DNA of 33,528 nt from Alkalimonas sp. (GTDB lineage Bacteria > Pseudomonadota > Gammaproteobacteria > Enterobacterales > Alteromonadaceae), in contig NZ_JAFIFQ010000037.1 in assembly GCF_020831925.1 (NCBI RefSeq), positions 1-33,528 on the forward strand, given 5' to 3'. Position numbers and translations under genes: made by a program. This document shows positions 16,172 to 25,721 of this stretch, piece by piece. Position 1 is the first letter of the stretch. Each line of letters begins with the position of its first letter. The notes under the pieces are model-generated. The model made no database searches, had not been told where the DNA came from, and saw only the letters and a list, made by a program, of their open reading frames with translations.

Positions 16172-17739
16172 AACCAGAGTTGTAGATTGCAGCCCGTCTC
16201 CCTGGCAAAGCGTTCATCGTGCGATACCAACACAAAGCTACCAGGCCAATTGGCTAGTTGCCGGGCTAAGTAAGCCTTGGCCTGCAGATCCAGGTGATTG
16301 TCCGGCTCATCCAATAACAGCAAAGGCATCTGTGGCTGTGGCCGGGTCAGCGCCAACAGCGCCAGCTTCATCCGCTCACCACCACTGAGGCTGCTTACCG
16401 GTTGCAACCATTGTTGCGCCGTTAAACCAATGGCCACCAGCGCTGTTCTGGCCTCGGTATTATTCAACTGCGGCGCCAGTCGTTGCAAGTTATCCAGGGC
16501 GCTTTGCTCAGGATCCAGCAGGCTAAAGTATTGATCCAGATAGTGGCAGGGTGGCGAGCAACGCAACAGGCCAGCTGCGGGCGCTAAACTACCGCAAATG
16601 GTTTGCAACAACACCGACTTGCCAGTGCCATTGTCGCCCTGCAACCACAGCTTATCGCCAAACTGCAGCTCCAGACTGACCGGCCCGGCCGAGCCATAAC
16701 ACAACTCCAGTTGCTGTAGCCTGAGCTGCCAGCCGGCCTGCTGCGTTGGTGCCGGCAGTTGAAAACTCAACGCCTGTTCCTTGTGCTGACGATCCGTTAA
16801 CTGACATAACTGCTGGTGCAGCCGCCGTCGCTCGGCTTCGGCTTGGCGTTTTCTGGTACCACCGGATTGCTCGGCACTGTTTTGCCGCGCATCCAGCACC
16901 AACTTAGACTGACTGCCAGCCGCCCGCTGCAGCTTGCCACTGCGGGCCCGGCGCTGCGCTCTTTGCTCACGCTCGACAATGCTTTGCTCCAACTGACGCT
17001 GCTCTTTTTTACGCTGCGCCAGCGCCTGTGACACCGCCTGCTGCTCTGCACGCTGCTGATTTTGGTACAAAGTAAAACCACCACCGTAACGCTGTAACTT
17101 ACCGTGCTGCAACTCGTACAGTAACGGCACCACTTCAAGCAAGGCAGGATCATGGCTGATCAGCAAAACGGCTCCAGGGTATGCCTGCAGCTGCTGCCTA
17201 AGCCAGGCCCGCCCACTCGCATCCAAGTGATTGCCCGGCTCATCCAGCAGCAACCAGTCTGGCTGCTGGCGGAACAACTGCCACAGCAACAAACGACTAA
17301 GCTGGCCGCCACTAAGTTCGGCACAAGGCTGCCAGATATCCCCACTCAGGCCCAGTGCCTGTAATTGGTCGGCCAGGTCCTCAGCCAAAGTCCATTGCTC
17401 TGCAAGCAATTCAAAGTCAGTTTCGTCGCAGCTACCAGCCAGGATCCGCTGCAAAGCCTCCAACGGCTCACGCAGTTGCAGCAGATCCGCCACAGTGCCG
17501 ATCTGGCGCCAATCATGCTGCTGTAGCTGGGCAAAATAGCCCAGACTGCCCTGACGCTGAATACTGCCTTGCTGCAGAGCACGCTGCCCGGCCAGCAGTT
17601 CCAGCAACACCGACTTGCCACTGCCATTGGCCCCGGTCAGCCCCTGCAAGCCTGGTTGCAAGCTGATATCAAGCGACTGCAACAACGGGCGGCCATCTGG
17701 CAGGGTATAGCGAAGATGGTGGGCAAAAAAATACGACAT
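16153..17739 (-). CDS. ABC-F family ATPase (two ABC domains, no membrane domain)
   Basis: A 528-residue protein with two ATP-binding cassettes and no membrane spans. Domain 1 has Walker A GANGSGKS (36-43), signature LSGGQ and Walker B WLLLDEPGNHLD. Domain 2 has GDNGTGKS, LSGGE and LLLLDEPDNHLD. A long Gln/Arg/Lys-rich, probably coiled-coil linker (about residues 225-330) joins them. ABC-F proteins bind ribosomes at the E site and act in translation or antibiotic protection. The family hallmark is DEPTNHLD; here the Thr is Gly in domain 1 and Asp in domain 2, which is atypical. The start has a very strong AAGGAGG site. It follows the AEC transporter gene in the same direction, with a 225-base gap. 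Confidence 0.9.
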   Translation of the reverse strand: MSYFFAHHLRYTLPDGRPLLQSLDISLQPGLQGLTGANGSGKSVLLELLAGQRALQQGSIQRQGSLGYFAQLQQHDWRQIGTVADLLQLREPLEALQRILAGSCDETDFELLAEQWTLAEDLADQLQALGLSGDIWQPCAELSGGQLSRLLLWQLFRQQPDWLLLDEPGNHLDASGRAWLRQQLQAYPGAVLLISHDPALLEVVPLLYELQHGKLQRYGGGFTLYQNQQRAEQQAVSQALAQRKKEQRQLEQSIVEREQRAQRRARSGKLQRAAGSQSKLVLDARQNSAEQSGGTRKRQAEAERRRLHQQLCQLTDRQHKEQALSFQLPAPTQQAGWQLRLQQLELCYGSAGPVSLELQFGDKLWLQGDNGTGKSVLLQTICGSLAPAAGLLRCSPPCHYLDQYFSLLDPEQSALDNLQRLAPQLNNTEARTALVAIGLTAQQWLQPVSSLSGGERMKLALLALTRPQPQMPLLLLDEPDNHLDLQAKAYLARQLANWPGSFVLVSHDERFARETGCNLQLWLKQQPG

Positions 17740-17964
17740 ACAGCCTCCTTACGGGGGCGGCATAGCCTGCAACAATCAGTAGTGGGTATGAATCACCGCA
17801 GCAAGAACCGCTGCAATGCAGGACGATGCCAGAAGACCCCCGAGAATCCAAAATAAAAAAAGTGCGGATTGTCAGGTGTCATTGATTCATGTCGGCATCG
17901 GCTCCAAAGCGAAAAGTGCGTGAATTTTAGCCACTTCCGTTGGAGAAGTAAAATGCATTTTGCG

Positions 17965-18873
17965 TTAGCCAACAAACGACAGCACAAGAGGTAAGGTGAT
18001 CATCGCAAAGAGTGTTTGCGCCGTAATGATCGCCGCCATCAAAGGGGCATCGCCCCCAAGCTGCCGGGCCAGAATATACGCAGAGGTTGCGGTTGGCATG
18101 GCGGCAAAGATGATCAGCACCTGAGACGCCAACTCGGATAACTGAAACCCATAAGCCACCCCCCAGGCAAGCAGTGGAAACAGCAGCAATTTAATGGCTG
18201 ATGAGGCATAAAGCACCCGCCCCGACGATCGCAAGGCACTCAGGTTCAGCGCCGCACCAACCGACAGCAGCCCTAGCGGCAAGGCCATTTGTCCCAACAA
18301 CCCCAAAGTAGCAGACAGCGTGGCTGGTAAGCCACCCAGTTGATTCAGTAAAACCCCGGCAAAACAAGCCAGAATAAGCGGGTTTTTGGCCAAAGCCTTA
18401 AGCGTTGGCAGCAGATTGGCAGTCAGCCCTTTTTCACTGGAAAACACCAGCACACACAAGACATTAAGGGTAGGGATCATCACCGCAGCAATAATGGCTG
18501 CCACCACCAAACCTTCGGTTGATACCAGTGCCGCTGTGCAGGCCAGCGCCACAAAGGTATTAAAGCGCATACTGCCTTGATAAAACGATGTGTAGGCTGC
18601 AAAGCCAACCCGCAATGGCTTTTTTACTACCAGGCAGATGCCACTAACGACAACCAGCAAGACCAGCACTGCCAGTACAATCCGTAACGACTCCCCGCCG
18701 GACAGGCTGGCCTGACTCAGGCTATGGATCAATAACGCCGGAAAAAGCAGATAGTAGGTTAAGCGCTCTGCCGGCGCCCAAAAACCCTCACCGGGAAAGC
18801 CATGGCGGCGCGCAAAGAAACCCAGCATCAGTAACGCAAAAATTGGCACCAAGGCAGCGATGATCTGTAGCAT
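17965..18873 (-). CDS. AEC family transporter (auxin efflux carrier-like)
   Basis: A 302-residue integral membrane protein with about ten hydrophobic segments and the two-halved layout of AEC carriers. Typical sequences are the N-terminal PIFALLMLGFFARRHG, the first-half LTYYLLFPALLIHSL, and the C-terminal AAMPTATSAYILARQLGGD. The family exports or exchanges small organic acids and related compounds; the substrate here cannot be told. The 220 bases upstream (18874-19093) hold overlapping inverted repeats (GTAAAAA at 18980-18986 with TTTTTAC at 18999-19005; TTGTATT at 18958-18964 with AATACAA at 18986-18992), which may mark its control region. No clear terminator follows it. Confidence 0.9.
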   Translation of the reverse strand: MLQIIAALVPIFALLMLGFFARRHGFPGEGFWAPAERLTYYLLFPALLIHSLSQASLSGGESLRIVLAVLVLLVVVSGICLVVKKPLRVGFAAYTSFYQGSMRFNTFVALACTAALVSTEGLVVAAIIAAVMIPTLNVLCVLVFSSEKGLTANLLPTLKALAKNPLILACFAGVLLNQLGGLPATLSATLGLLGQMALPLGLLSVGAALNLSALRSSGRVLYASSAIKLLLFPLLAWGVAYGFQLSELASQVLIIFAAMPTATSAYILARQLGGDAPLMAAIITAQTLFAMITLPLVLSFVG

Positions 18874-19021
18874 CTTCTATTCTAAACCCGGCAATAAATA
18901 GCGGTATCAGGATACATACTGAGCGCTGCCCTTGACAGAGTCCTGTGTGTTTTTTTGTTGTATTAAGCTAATTCAATCCGTAAAAAATACAAAGCGACTT
19001 TTTACAGCAAATGCAAGCTGG

Positions 19022-19050
19022 AAAAGTCAGGCCCCGGGTTTCGGGGCCTG
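19022..19050 (-). terminator. Intrinsic terminator after glmS
   Basis: Read on the minus strand: stem CAGGCCCCG / CGGGGCCTG (19042-19050 with 19028-19036), 5-base loop, then ACTTTT. It lies 43 bases past the glmS stop codon. Confidence 0.85.
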
Positions 19051-19093
19051 ATGAGTAGTAAGGCTTTAGGCTCTCTGCAGGAGCGGTTCGGCG

Positions 19094-20923
19094 CTATTCC
19101 ACCGTCACCGATTTCGCCAAATTACGCGGCTGATCGACATCCGTACCTTTGATGATGGCGACGTAGTAGCTCAGCAGTTGCAGCGGGATGGTGTAGAGCA
19201 CCGGTGCCAGCCAGGGGTGGCTGTGCGGTACGTTGATCACCCGCATGGTGTCGTCGGACTGGAAGCGGGCATCGGCATCGGCGAACACGTACAGAATGCC
19301 GCCGCGGGCGCGGACTTCTTCAACGTTGGATTTCAGCTTCTCCAGCAGCTCGTTGTTCGGCGCCACTACGATGATCGGCATATCGGCATCGATCAGCGCC
19401 AGCGGGCCGTGCTTAAGCTCGCCGGCGGCATAGGCTTCGGCGTGGATGTAGGAAATTTCTTTGAGCTTCAGTGCGCCTTCCATCGCAATCGGGTACTGAT
19501 CGCCGCGGCCTAAGAACAGCGCGTGGTGCTTGTCGGCAAATTCTTCGGCCAGGGCTTCAATCTGGCTGGCCAGTGTCAGGCTTTGCTCCAACACGGCGGG
19601 TAGCTGATTCAGCGCCTGCACCAACTGCTGCTGGGTGGCAGCATCCATGCCATGGTGCTTACCAATGGCCAGGCTGAGCATGGCCAGGCCCACCAGCTGG
19701 GTGGTAAAGGCTTTGGTAGAGGCCACACCGATTTCGGCGCCAGCCCGGGTCATAAAGGCCAGATCGGATTCACGCACCAGAGATGAACCCGCCACGTTGC
19801 AGATGGTTAAACTGCCGAGATAACCCAGCTCTTTGGCCAGACGCAGCGCTGCCAGCGTATCGGCGGTTTCACCGGACTGCGAAATGGTCACCAGCAGGCT
19901 GTTTGGCTGCACAAAGGATTTGCGGTAACGAAACTCGGAAGCGATTTCCACATTGCAGGAGACCCCGGCCATGGCTTCTAACCAGTAACGGGCTACCATG
20001 CCGGAGTGGTAGCTGGTGCCACAAGCAACGATTTGCACATGCTGCACCTGTTTAAACAGCTCGCTGGCGCCATTGCCAAAGGTTTCATCCAGCACCGAGT
20101 CGGCACTTAAGCGGCCTTCCAGCGTATTGCTGACGGCATGCGGCTGCTCGTAGATTTCTTTGAGCATAAAGTGGCGGTACGGGCCTTTATCACCGGCATC
20201 GTAGCTCACGTTGGATTCGTGCAATTCACGTTCGACCGGCTGGCCGTCTTTATCGAAGATCTGCACGCTGTGGCGGGTAATTTCGGCCACATCGCCTTCT
20301 TCCAAAAAGATAAAACGCCGGGTTACCGGCAACAAGGCCAGTTGATCGGAGGCAATAAAATGCTCACCGATGCCAACCCCAATCACCAGCGGACTGCCGG
20401 ATCGGGCGACCACCAAACGGCTGGCATCGGTGCTGTCCATCAGCACAGTGCCGTAAGCACCATGCAGCTGAGCCACGGCTTTTTGCACCGCTGTGAGCAA
20501 GGAGTCGGTCTGCTTAAGCTCTTGCTCGACCAGATGGGCAATCACTTCGGTGTCGGTATCGGAACTAAATACATAGCCTTGCTGTTGCAGCTGCTGACGC
20601 AGCGGCTCGTGGTTTTCAATAATGCCGTTGTGCACCACGGTAATACGTCTGGACACGTGCGGATGAGCGTTGCGCTCGCTTGGCTCGCCATGGGTAGCCC
20701 AGCGGGTATGGGCAATGCCGGTACCGCCACTGAGCGGCTCGGCCGCAACGGCATCCACCAGCTCTTTGACTTTGCCAAGCCGGCGACAGCGCTGCAAGCC
20801 GGTGTCCGGGTTTAGCACGGCCAAACCGGCGGAGTCATAGCCGCGGTATTCCAGCCGGCGCAAACCTTCCAGTAAAATCTCTGCCACATCCCTTTGCGCC
20901 ACAGCGCCTACGATTCCGCACAT
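19094..20923 (-). CDS. glmS: Glutamine-fructose-6-phosphate aminotransferase (isomerizing)
   Basis: A 609-residue enzyme, the same length as E. coli GlmS. It makes glucosamine-6-phosphate from fructose-6-phosphate and glutamine, the entry step to UDP-GlcNAc, peptidoglycan and LPS. The N-terminus [10 protein letters not shown] gives the catalytic cysteine after Met removal, and [13 protein letters not shown] and HNGIIENH belong to the glutaminase domain. Two SIS sugar-binding domains follow ([36 protein letters not shown]). The C-terminus LAKSVTVE carries the conserved lysine. The ribosome site is GGGAG. It is 36 bases downstream of a DeoR-family regulator gene on the same strand, as in Pseudomonas glmR-glmS. 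No glmS ribozyme-like sequence was seen upstream. Confidence 0.98.
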   Translation of the reverse strand: MCGIVGAVAQRDVAEILLEGLRRLEYRGYDSAGLAVLNPDTGLQRCRRLGKVKELVDAVAAEPLSGGTGIAHTRWATHGEPSERNAHPHVSRRITVVHNGIIENHEPLRQQLQQQGYVFSSDTDTEVIAHLVEQELKQTDSLLTAVQKAVAQLHGAYGTVLMDSTDASRLVVARSGSPLVIGVGIGEHFIASDQLALLPVTRRFIFLEEGDVAEITRHSVQIFDKDGQPVERELHESNVSYDAGDKGPYRHFMLKEIYEQPHAVSNTLEGRLSADSVLDETFGNGASELFKQVQHVQIVACGTSYHSGMVARYWLEAMAGVSCNVEIASEFRYRKSFVQPNSLLVTISQSGETADTLAALRLAKELGYLGSLTICNVAGSSLVRESDLAFMTRAGAEIGVASTKAFTTQLVGLAMLSLAIGKHHGMDAATQQQLVQALNQLPAVLEQSLTLASQIEALAEEFADKHHALFLGRGDQYPIAMEGALKLKEISYIHAEAYAAGELKHGPLALIDADMPIIVVAPNNELLEKLKSNVEEVRARGGILYVFADADARFQSDDTMRVINVPHSHPWLAPVLYTIPLQLLSYYVAIIKGTDVDQPRNLAKSVTVE

Positions 20924-20959
20924 AGAAACTCCCTAAAAATGTTCTGATACCTTAAATGG

Positions 20960-21733
20960 TTAACTATCGGCCTCAGCGCGGATCACGCTGACACCCTGTT
21001 GTTCAATCATGGCTGCATCGGCTTTGGATAAACCGGTATCGGTCACCAGCACTTTGATCGCCTGCCAGGGCAGCTCCAGATTGTGAATTTTGCGGCCCAA
21101 CTTATCGGACTCCACCATGACAATAACTTCACGCGCGACCTCTGCCATCACCCGGCTTAAGCTGTACAGCTCGTTGTAGGTGGTGGTACCGCGGGCCAGG
21201 TCCAACCCATCGGCACCGATAAACAGCTGATCAAAGTCGTAGGCGCGCAATACTTGTTCGGCCAGCTGGCCCTGAAAAGACTCGGACTGCGAGTCCCAGC
21301 TGCCACCGGTCATCAATAAGGTCGGCTCGTTTTCCAGCTCGCGCAGCGCATTGGCCACGGCCAGCGAGTTGGTCATCACCACCAGGCCCTGCTTGTGTGC
21401 CAGCTCCGGCAATAGAGCAGCGGTGGTGCGGCCGCTGTCGATGATGATGCGGTAATGATCTTTGATCAAACTGGCAGCGGCTTTGGCTATAGCCAGCTTT
21501 CGTTTCGAAACTTGCTCCAGACTGGATTCAGTGACAAAGTCTTGTGGTACCAGCACAGCCCCGCCATAACGCCGCAGCAATAAACCGGCTTCTTCCAGCA
21601 CAGTAAGGTCTTTTCGAATGGTCACTTCCGAAGTCTGAAAGCGCTCTGCCAATTGCTCCACCGAGACTTCGCCATGCTGCTGCAGTTCGGTCATGATCAA
21701 ATGACGGCGTTGTTGGGTATTGCGTTTGTTCAT
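20960..21733 (-). CDS. glmR: DeoR-family transcriptional regulator, GlmR-like
   Basis: A 257-residue regulator. The N-terminal winged helix-turn-helix is clear (LIMTELQQHGEVSVEQLAER, then SEVTIRKDLTVLEEAGLLLR followed by RYGGAVL). The C-terminal sugar-phosphate sensing domain has IIDSGRTTAALLPEL and FIGADGLDLARGTTTYNE. Position and direction immediately before glmS match the GlmR arrangement known in Pseudomonas, so it probably tunes amino-sugar synthesis in response to a sugar phosphate; the ligand is inferred. A 10-base direct repeat with CTTTC cores lies just upstream of its start and may be its own operator. The upstream gap to the histidine kinase stop is only 50 bases. Confidence 0.88.
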   Translation of the reverse strand: MNKRNTQQRRHLIMTELQQHGEVSVEQLAERFQTSEVTIRKDLTVLEEAGLLLRRYGGAVLVPQDFVTESSLEQVSKRKLAIAKAAASLIKDHYRIIIDSGRTTAALLPELAHKQGLVVMTNSLAVANALRELENEPTLLMTGGSWDSQSESFQGQLAEQVLRAYDFDQLFIGADGLDLARGTTTYNELYSLSRVMAEVAREVIVMVESDKLGRKIHNLELPWQAIKVLVTDTGLSKADAAMIEQQGVSVIRAEADS

Positions 21734-21755
21734 TCAGCACCACAAGTTTCGATTT

Positions 21756-21785
21756 GAAAGATATTTTAACGAAAAGAAAGATATT
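21756..21785 (-). promoter_or_regulatory. Candidate GlmR operator: direct repeat with CTTTC cores
   Basis: GAAAGATATT occurs at 21756-21765 and again at 21776-21785, exactly 20 bp apart (two helical turns); on the gene strand each reads AATATCTTTC. DeoR-family members such as AgaR recognise CTTTC-type repeats. The repeats sit 23-52 bases upstream of the regulator's start codon. The second overlaps the stop codon of the histidine kinase gene. Confidence 0.4.
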
Positions 21786-24700
21786 AGCAAGCATCCATTG
21801 GTAGAGTGAGCTGATACTGCAAGCCCTGGCCTGGTTCACTGCTGACCTTGATCTGGCCTTTTAACCGCGCTGTAACCAGATTATAGACAATGTGCGCGCC
21901 CAAGCCGGTGCCACCCAGTGAACGCTTGGTGGTAAAAAACGGCTCGAACAAACGCTGCAAACTGGCAGCATCCATACCGGTGCCGTTGTCCTGGTAATCC
22001 AGTTGCAGTTGCCGGCCCTGGTGGCTGACACGCAGCACAATCCTGGGCTGGCTGGTTTCGGCAAAGGCGTGCTTGATGCTGTTCATTACCAGATTGGTGA
22101 TGATTTGTGCCACTGCACCGGCGTCGGTATGCCAGTAGATCCCTTCAGGGCAGCTTAGTTCAAACTTGCAAGCCACGGTTTTCAGCTGAGGCTGCAAAGA
22201 TAGCAGTACATCGTGCAGGTAGTTGGCCAACTCAATTTCCCGGCTGCCATCGGCCGATTGATCCACCGATACCTGCTTGAAGCTTTGCACCAGAGCCGCG
22301 GCCCGCTCGGTATTCACCTCCAGGATTTTCAGGCCGTCCTGCATATGCTGCAAAAAGCGATTGAACTGGGAGTGCTGCAGCTTTTTCTCGGTAAAGGCAC
22401 GCTGTACTTCAGCAAACTCTGCCTGCAAATGACTGGTGGCTGTGACGCAGATGCCAAGCGGCGTGTTGATTTCGTGCGCCACCCCAGCCACTAAGCCGCC
22501 TAAAGAGGCCATTTTTTCCTGGGTGACTAATTGCTGCTGGGTTTGCTGCAAGCGGGTGAAGGTATCGGCATTGACCACGGCAATGGCGATGGTGCTGGCC
22601 AGGGTGCGCAATAAATCCAGTTGCGACTCACTATAGGCAAAGGTACTGGGGCTTTGCACGGAGAACACCCCAACCGCCTGTTGGTTCACCATCAGCGGAA
22701 TATAAAGCACGGACTGCATAGGCTCACCACACAAGGGTTGAGGCATGCTGCTAAAGAATTTGAAAAAGTCCGAGCGCTGATTGACCTGAATTTCTTTCCT
22801 TTGGTTAAAACACAAAGATGCCAACACGGCTGGGTTATCTTTATCAATGCTGAAGCTGGGTGATTGTTGGTTATTCTCCAACCAGAATACAAACTCGATC
22901 TGTTGCAGTTGAGGCCGGTGCAGGCCAATGACCATCACATGCACATCAATCAGCTCACTAAGCATCTGGTGGCAACGTGATAACACCTGGTCCAAATCCA
23001 GCGAGGAAGTAATTTCCCGGCCAATTTTTTGCAATAAAGTCAAATCCTTATTGGAAGCTTCTAAGGCATCATGCTTCTCTCTGAGCTCCAGGGTCCGCTC
23101 AGTAACCTGACGCTGCAATTCACGGCGCATCGTCCGCTCGGCTTGCATTTTAAGATGCAGCCACAGCCAGAGTGCAAAAATCACAGCCGCAATTATCAAC
23201 CCACGAAACCACCAGGTCATCCACCAAGGCGGCAACACCTGAATAGGAAGTAATGCTGATTCTTGCCAATCGCCATTACCCAGTCTGGCCGCTACTTCAA
23301 ACTGATACAAGCCAGGTGGTAGCCGGGTGTAGGTGGCAATGCGCTCGTTGGCACTGGTCATAATCCAATCACGGTCAAAGCCCTGCAGCCGATAGCGATA
23401 CTGCAGCTGTTGCTGATGCAACAAAGATGGCACCGCAAACCGAATACTGAACATATCTTCTTTGTATCGAAGTACCAGGCGATCCAAATACGGCAATGCC
23501 TGCGGCAACAGCTGACTGCTGCCTGGCAGTACGGTTTGGTTGAACAAACTAAACCGGGTAAGTTGTACGGCCGGTATGGTGTGATCCTCAGGTAAATCCT
23601 GTGGCCGAAAGTAATCCATGCCACTACTTCCCCCTCGGTAAATCATGCCATCATCCAATTCCCAGGCACCAATCCAGGTTGTTTCCTGCATGCCATGCGA
23701 TACATTTAGCTCTAGTAAGGAACGACTGGCGGGTAACCAGTGCGAGCGATAAAGCAGACGAAACTCATCGGCAGCAATCAGCGCCGCATCGACGGACTCA
23801 TCCGTTGGGTAGGCTTTAAAAAAAGGCGGCTCGCTGCGATCCAGCCAACGATGATTCAGATTACCAGCCCGAATCCAAATATGGCCATTTTGCGGATAGA
23901 TAAGCTGAATGCCGTTAAATACTAAACCATGCTCACTGCCATCAAACTGACGCCAGTGCTGCCAGCCTGATAGCTCCAAGTCAGCACGAATCACCCCGCG
24001 ATCCAACGAGCCCAGCCAAAAGTACCCCTCAGGATCTATAGCCATACTGGTGATGGTGTTAAAAGGCAGTGGATGTGACTCAGAGCCTGTATGATAATGA
24101 CGCATAAACTGACGCTGCTGATCCAGCAAGTACAAACCCGAGCCTCGACTTCCTAACCACAAGCGACCTTGCGCATCCGGGTAAAAAATGGAAATCGTTG
24201 GTGGCCCAGCCAGTTCCGGCAACGCCATATACTGCCAATCGGCTGTATCCGGTAACAAGCGATACAAGCCGCGGTCGGTGCCGATCCAAAGCCAATCTTG
24301 CTCTTTTAATACAGCTCTGACGATGGTTGGTCCTATCGCATCCTCAGGCAGCGCAAAGCGCTGCAGCTGGCCGGATAACGGATTAAACAAAGCGACGCCG
24401 GCCTCACGATTGGCGATCCACACTTCCTCTTCACTAACAGCCTCTACACCAAACACATTAGCAGCACCAAGCAAGTTCGGATCACGGCTACCAAAGGGCA
24501 GAGTACGGACCTGCTGCGCAACAGGCCCTAGCAGGCTAAAGCCCGACTGGCTCAGCAACCACAAGGCACCCTGTGCATCAAAATACAGCTTGCTAATGGT
24601 AGCGTTGCGTAAACCGGCGCTAAATTCAGGGTGGTATTTAAACTGCTGCCAGCGCTGACTTGCCGTCAGATGCAACCAAAGACCCTGACCCTCACTGGCT

Positions 24701-25599
24701 ACCCAAATATTGCCAGCAGGATCCATCCCAATAGACGTCGCCTGTATCCGCCGCATGCTTTCCGGCATTGCCATCGACTCTGGTTGCAAAGTTATAGGGT
24801 TGATACGCCATAGGCCACCACCATACAAAGACATCAACAGGCCCAACTCAGGATGTACTGCCATATGAGTCACTGAATCATGGCTTAACTCTGAGTTACC
24901 AGGATGCCAGCCCTGACCTTGCTGCAGCGTCAAATCCCAACGAATTAAACCTCCGGTCGCGCTGCCTTTGGTTCGAAGCGGTGCATCGCCAATCGCCAGC
25001 CACATCTGCCGGGCATCATCCAACCAGATATCATTAATATAAGCTGTGGAAACACCGTCTATCTCTGCAGGTAATGCCAAAGCGGTTATCTGCTGTTGCT
25101 GCGGATCCCAATACAATACTCCGGCGCCATAGGTGCCGATCCAAATTTGACCATTAGCATCCTGATACAACGCAGATACTTCGTATTGTGTGGCATCATC
25201 AGCTTCTGATGCAAAGCGGAGTTGCTCAAAGTGCTCTGTTTTTAAATCCAGTCGACTCAAGCCGCCATAGCGGGTGCCAATCCACAGTGTATCGGCACCT
25301 TCCACCAGTAAACTGGTGACCCAGTCGGCAGAAAGGCTGTTGGAATTCGCTGCATCCGCCTGAAAACGCGTTAAATCACCACCATCAAAGCGATACAAGC
25401 CATGCTGAGTCCCCAGCCAAAGAAAACCATGGTCATCCTGCACCATGCGGGTAGCCAATGGCGAAATATCGAAGTTATCATTCAGATGGATAAAGCGGCT
25501 ATAGACCTGTGGCGCAGACCAGACAACAGACCAGGAGCATAACAGCAGCAGCCATAGAATCAACTTACACAGGAGTGCATTGAAAGGACACCGGGGCAT
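21784..25599 (-). CDS. Sensor histidine kinase with two-component-regulator beta-propeller, Y_Y_Y and GAF domains
   Basis: A 1271-residue membrane sensor. I chose the ATG at 25599 because a GAGG site lies six bases upstream and it starts a clean signal peptide (LILWLLLLCSWSVVWSA). An ATG 31 codons upstream lacks this. Residues ~35-700 contain about a dozen W-[IL]-G/A-type propeller repeats (GFLWLGT, TLWIGT, GQIWIGT, GRLWLGS). Then come a Y_Y_Y domain (~730-790), a transmembrane helix (~795-818), a coiled coil and a GAF-like domain. The HisKA domain has GVAHEINTP with phospho-acceptor His1042, and the HATPase has NLVMNSIKHA, DNGTGMD and GGTGLGAHI. There is no receiver domain and no response regulator beside it. 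Such sensors often detect sugars or oligosaccharides; the signal here is unknown. Confidence 0.93.
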   Translation of the reverse strand: MPRCPFNALLCKLILWLLLLCSWSVVWSAPQVYSRFIHLNDNFDISPLATRMVQDDHGFLWLGTQHGLYRFDGGDLTRFQADAANSNSLSADWVTSLLVEGADTLWIGTRYGGLSRLDLKTEHFEQLRFASEADDATQYEVSALYQDANGQIWIGTYGAGVLYWDPQQQQITALALPAEIDGVSTAYINDIWLDDARQMWLAIGDAPLRTKGSATGGLIRWDLTLQQGQGWHPGNSELSHDSVTHMAVHPELGLLMSLYGGGLWRINPITLQPESMAMPESMRRIQATSIGMDPAGNIWVASEGQGLWLHLTASQRWQQFKYHPEFSAGLRNATISKLYFDAQGALWLLSQSGFSLLGPVAQQVRTLPFGSRDPNLLGAANVFGVEAVSEEEVWIANREAGVALFNPLSGQLQRFALPEDAIGPTIVRAVLKEQDWLWIGTDRGLYRLLPDTADWQYMALPELAGPPTISIFYPDAQGRLWLGSRGSGLYLLDQQRQFMRHYHTGSESHPLPFNTITSMAIDPEGYFWLGSLDRGVIRADLELSGWQHWRQFDGSEHGLVFNGIQLIYPQNGHIWIRAGNLNHRWLDRSEPPFFKAYPTDESVDAALIAADEFRLLYRSHWLPASRSLLELNVSHGMQETTWIGAWELDDGMIYRGGSSGMDYFRPQDLPEDHTIPAVQLTRFSLFNQTVLPGSSQLLPQALPYLDRLVLRYKEDMFSIRFAVPSLLHQQQLQYRYRLQGFDRDWIMTSANERIATYTRLPPGLYQFEVAARLGNGDWQESALLPIQVLPPWWMTWWFRGLIIAAVIFALWLWLHLKMQAERTMRRELQRQVTERTLELREKHDALEASNKDLTLLQKIGREITSSLDLDQVLSRCHQMLSELIDVHVMVIGLHRPQLQQIEFVFWLENNQQSPSFSIDKDNPAVLASLCFNQRKEIQVNQRSDFFKFFSSMPQPLCGEPMQSVLYIPLMVNQQAVGVFSVQSPSTFAYSESQLDLLRTLASTIAIAVVNADTFTRLQQTQQQLVTQEKMASLGGLVAGVAHEINTPLGICVTATSHLQAEFAEVQRAFTEKKLQHSQFNRFLQHMQDGLKILEVNTERAAALVQSFKQVSVDQSADGSREIELANYLHDVLLSLQPQLKTVACKFELSCPEGIYWHTDAGAVAQIITNLVMNSIKHAFAETSQPRIVLRVSHQGRQLQLDYQDNGTGMDAASLQRLFEPFFTTKRSLGGTGLGAHIVYNLVTARLKGQIKVSSEPGQGLQYQLTLPMDAC

Positions 25600-25674
25600 A
25601 ACACGCCTCACAAGCCAGGATGCTTTGAGTATTGCAGTTGCTGTTAACAAATTCAAATTAGACGCAAAATAATT

Positions 25675-25693
25675 AATGATAACTATTTGCATT
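25675..25693. promoter_or_regulatory. Fur-box-like operator
   Basis: The 19-mer AATGATAACTATTTGCATT contains TGATAACTATTTGCA, which matches 11 of 14 informative positions of the 7-1-7 Fur inverted repeat (TGATAAT-N-ATTATCA). It overlaps the -35 region of a plus-strand promoter, where Fur binding would repress. Confidence 0.5.
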
Positions 25694-25715
25694 TAGATTT
25701 AATCTGAACTATTAT
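25687..25715 (+). promoter_or_regulatory. Candidate sigma-70 promoter upstream of the diflavin reductase
   Basis: TTGCAT (25687-25692), a 17-base spacer, then TATTAT (25710-25715). The -10 box matches consensus in five of six positions and the spacing is ideal; the -35 matches only TTG. The predicted start is near 25722. Confidence 0.5.
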
Positions 25716-25721
25716 TCCTCT

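Noticed and set aside
17793-17882. A 29-codon minus-strand frame in the leader of the ABC-F gene, with a small nearby stem (17798-17814), resembling an attenuation leader peptide
   Set aside because: No ribosome site lies at a workable distance, the stem is only 5 bp, and no terminator hairpin follows. ABC-F leaders of this kind are known, but support here is too thin.
18932-18960. A consensus-like TTGACA on the plus strand in the AEC/glmS intergenic region
   Set aside because: No matching -10 at proper spacing and no plus-strand gene downstream, which would run antisense into glmS.
20138-20815. A 225-residue plus-strand frame inside glmS
   Set aside because: Antisense shadow of glmS; the residue composition is typical of a reversed coding frame.
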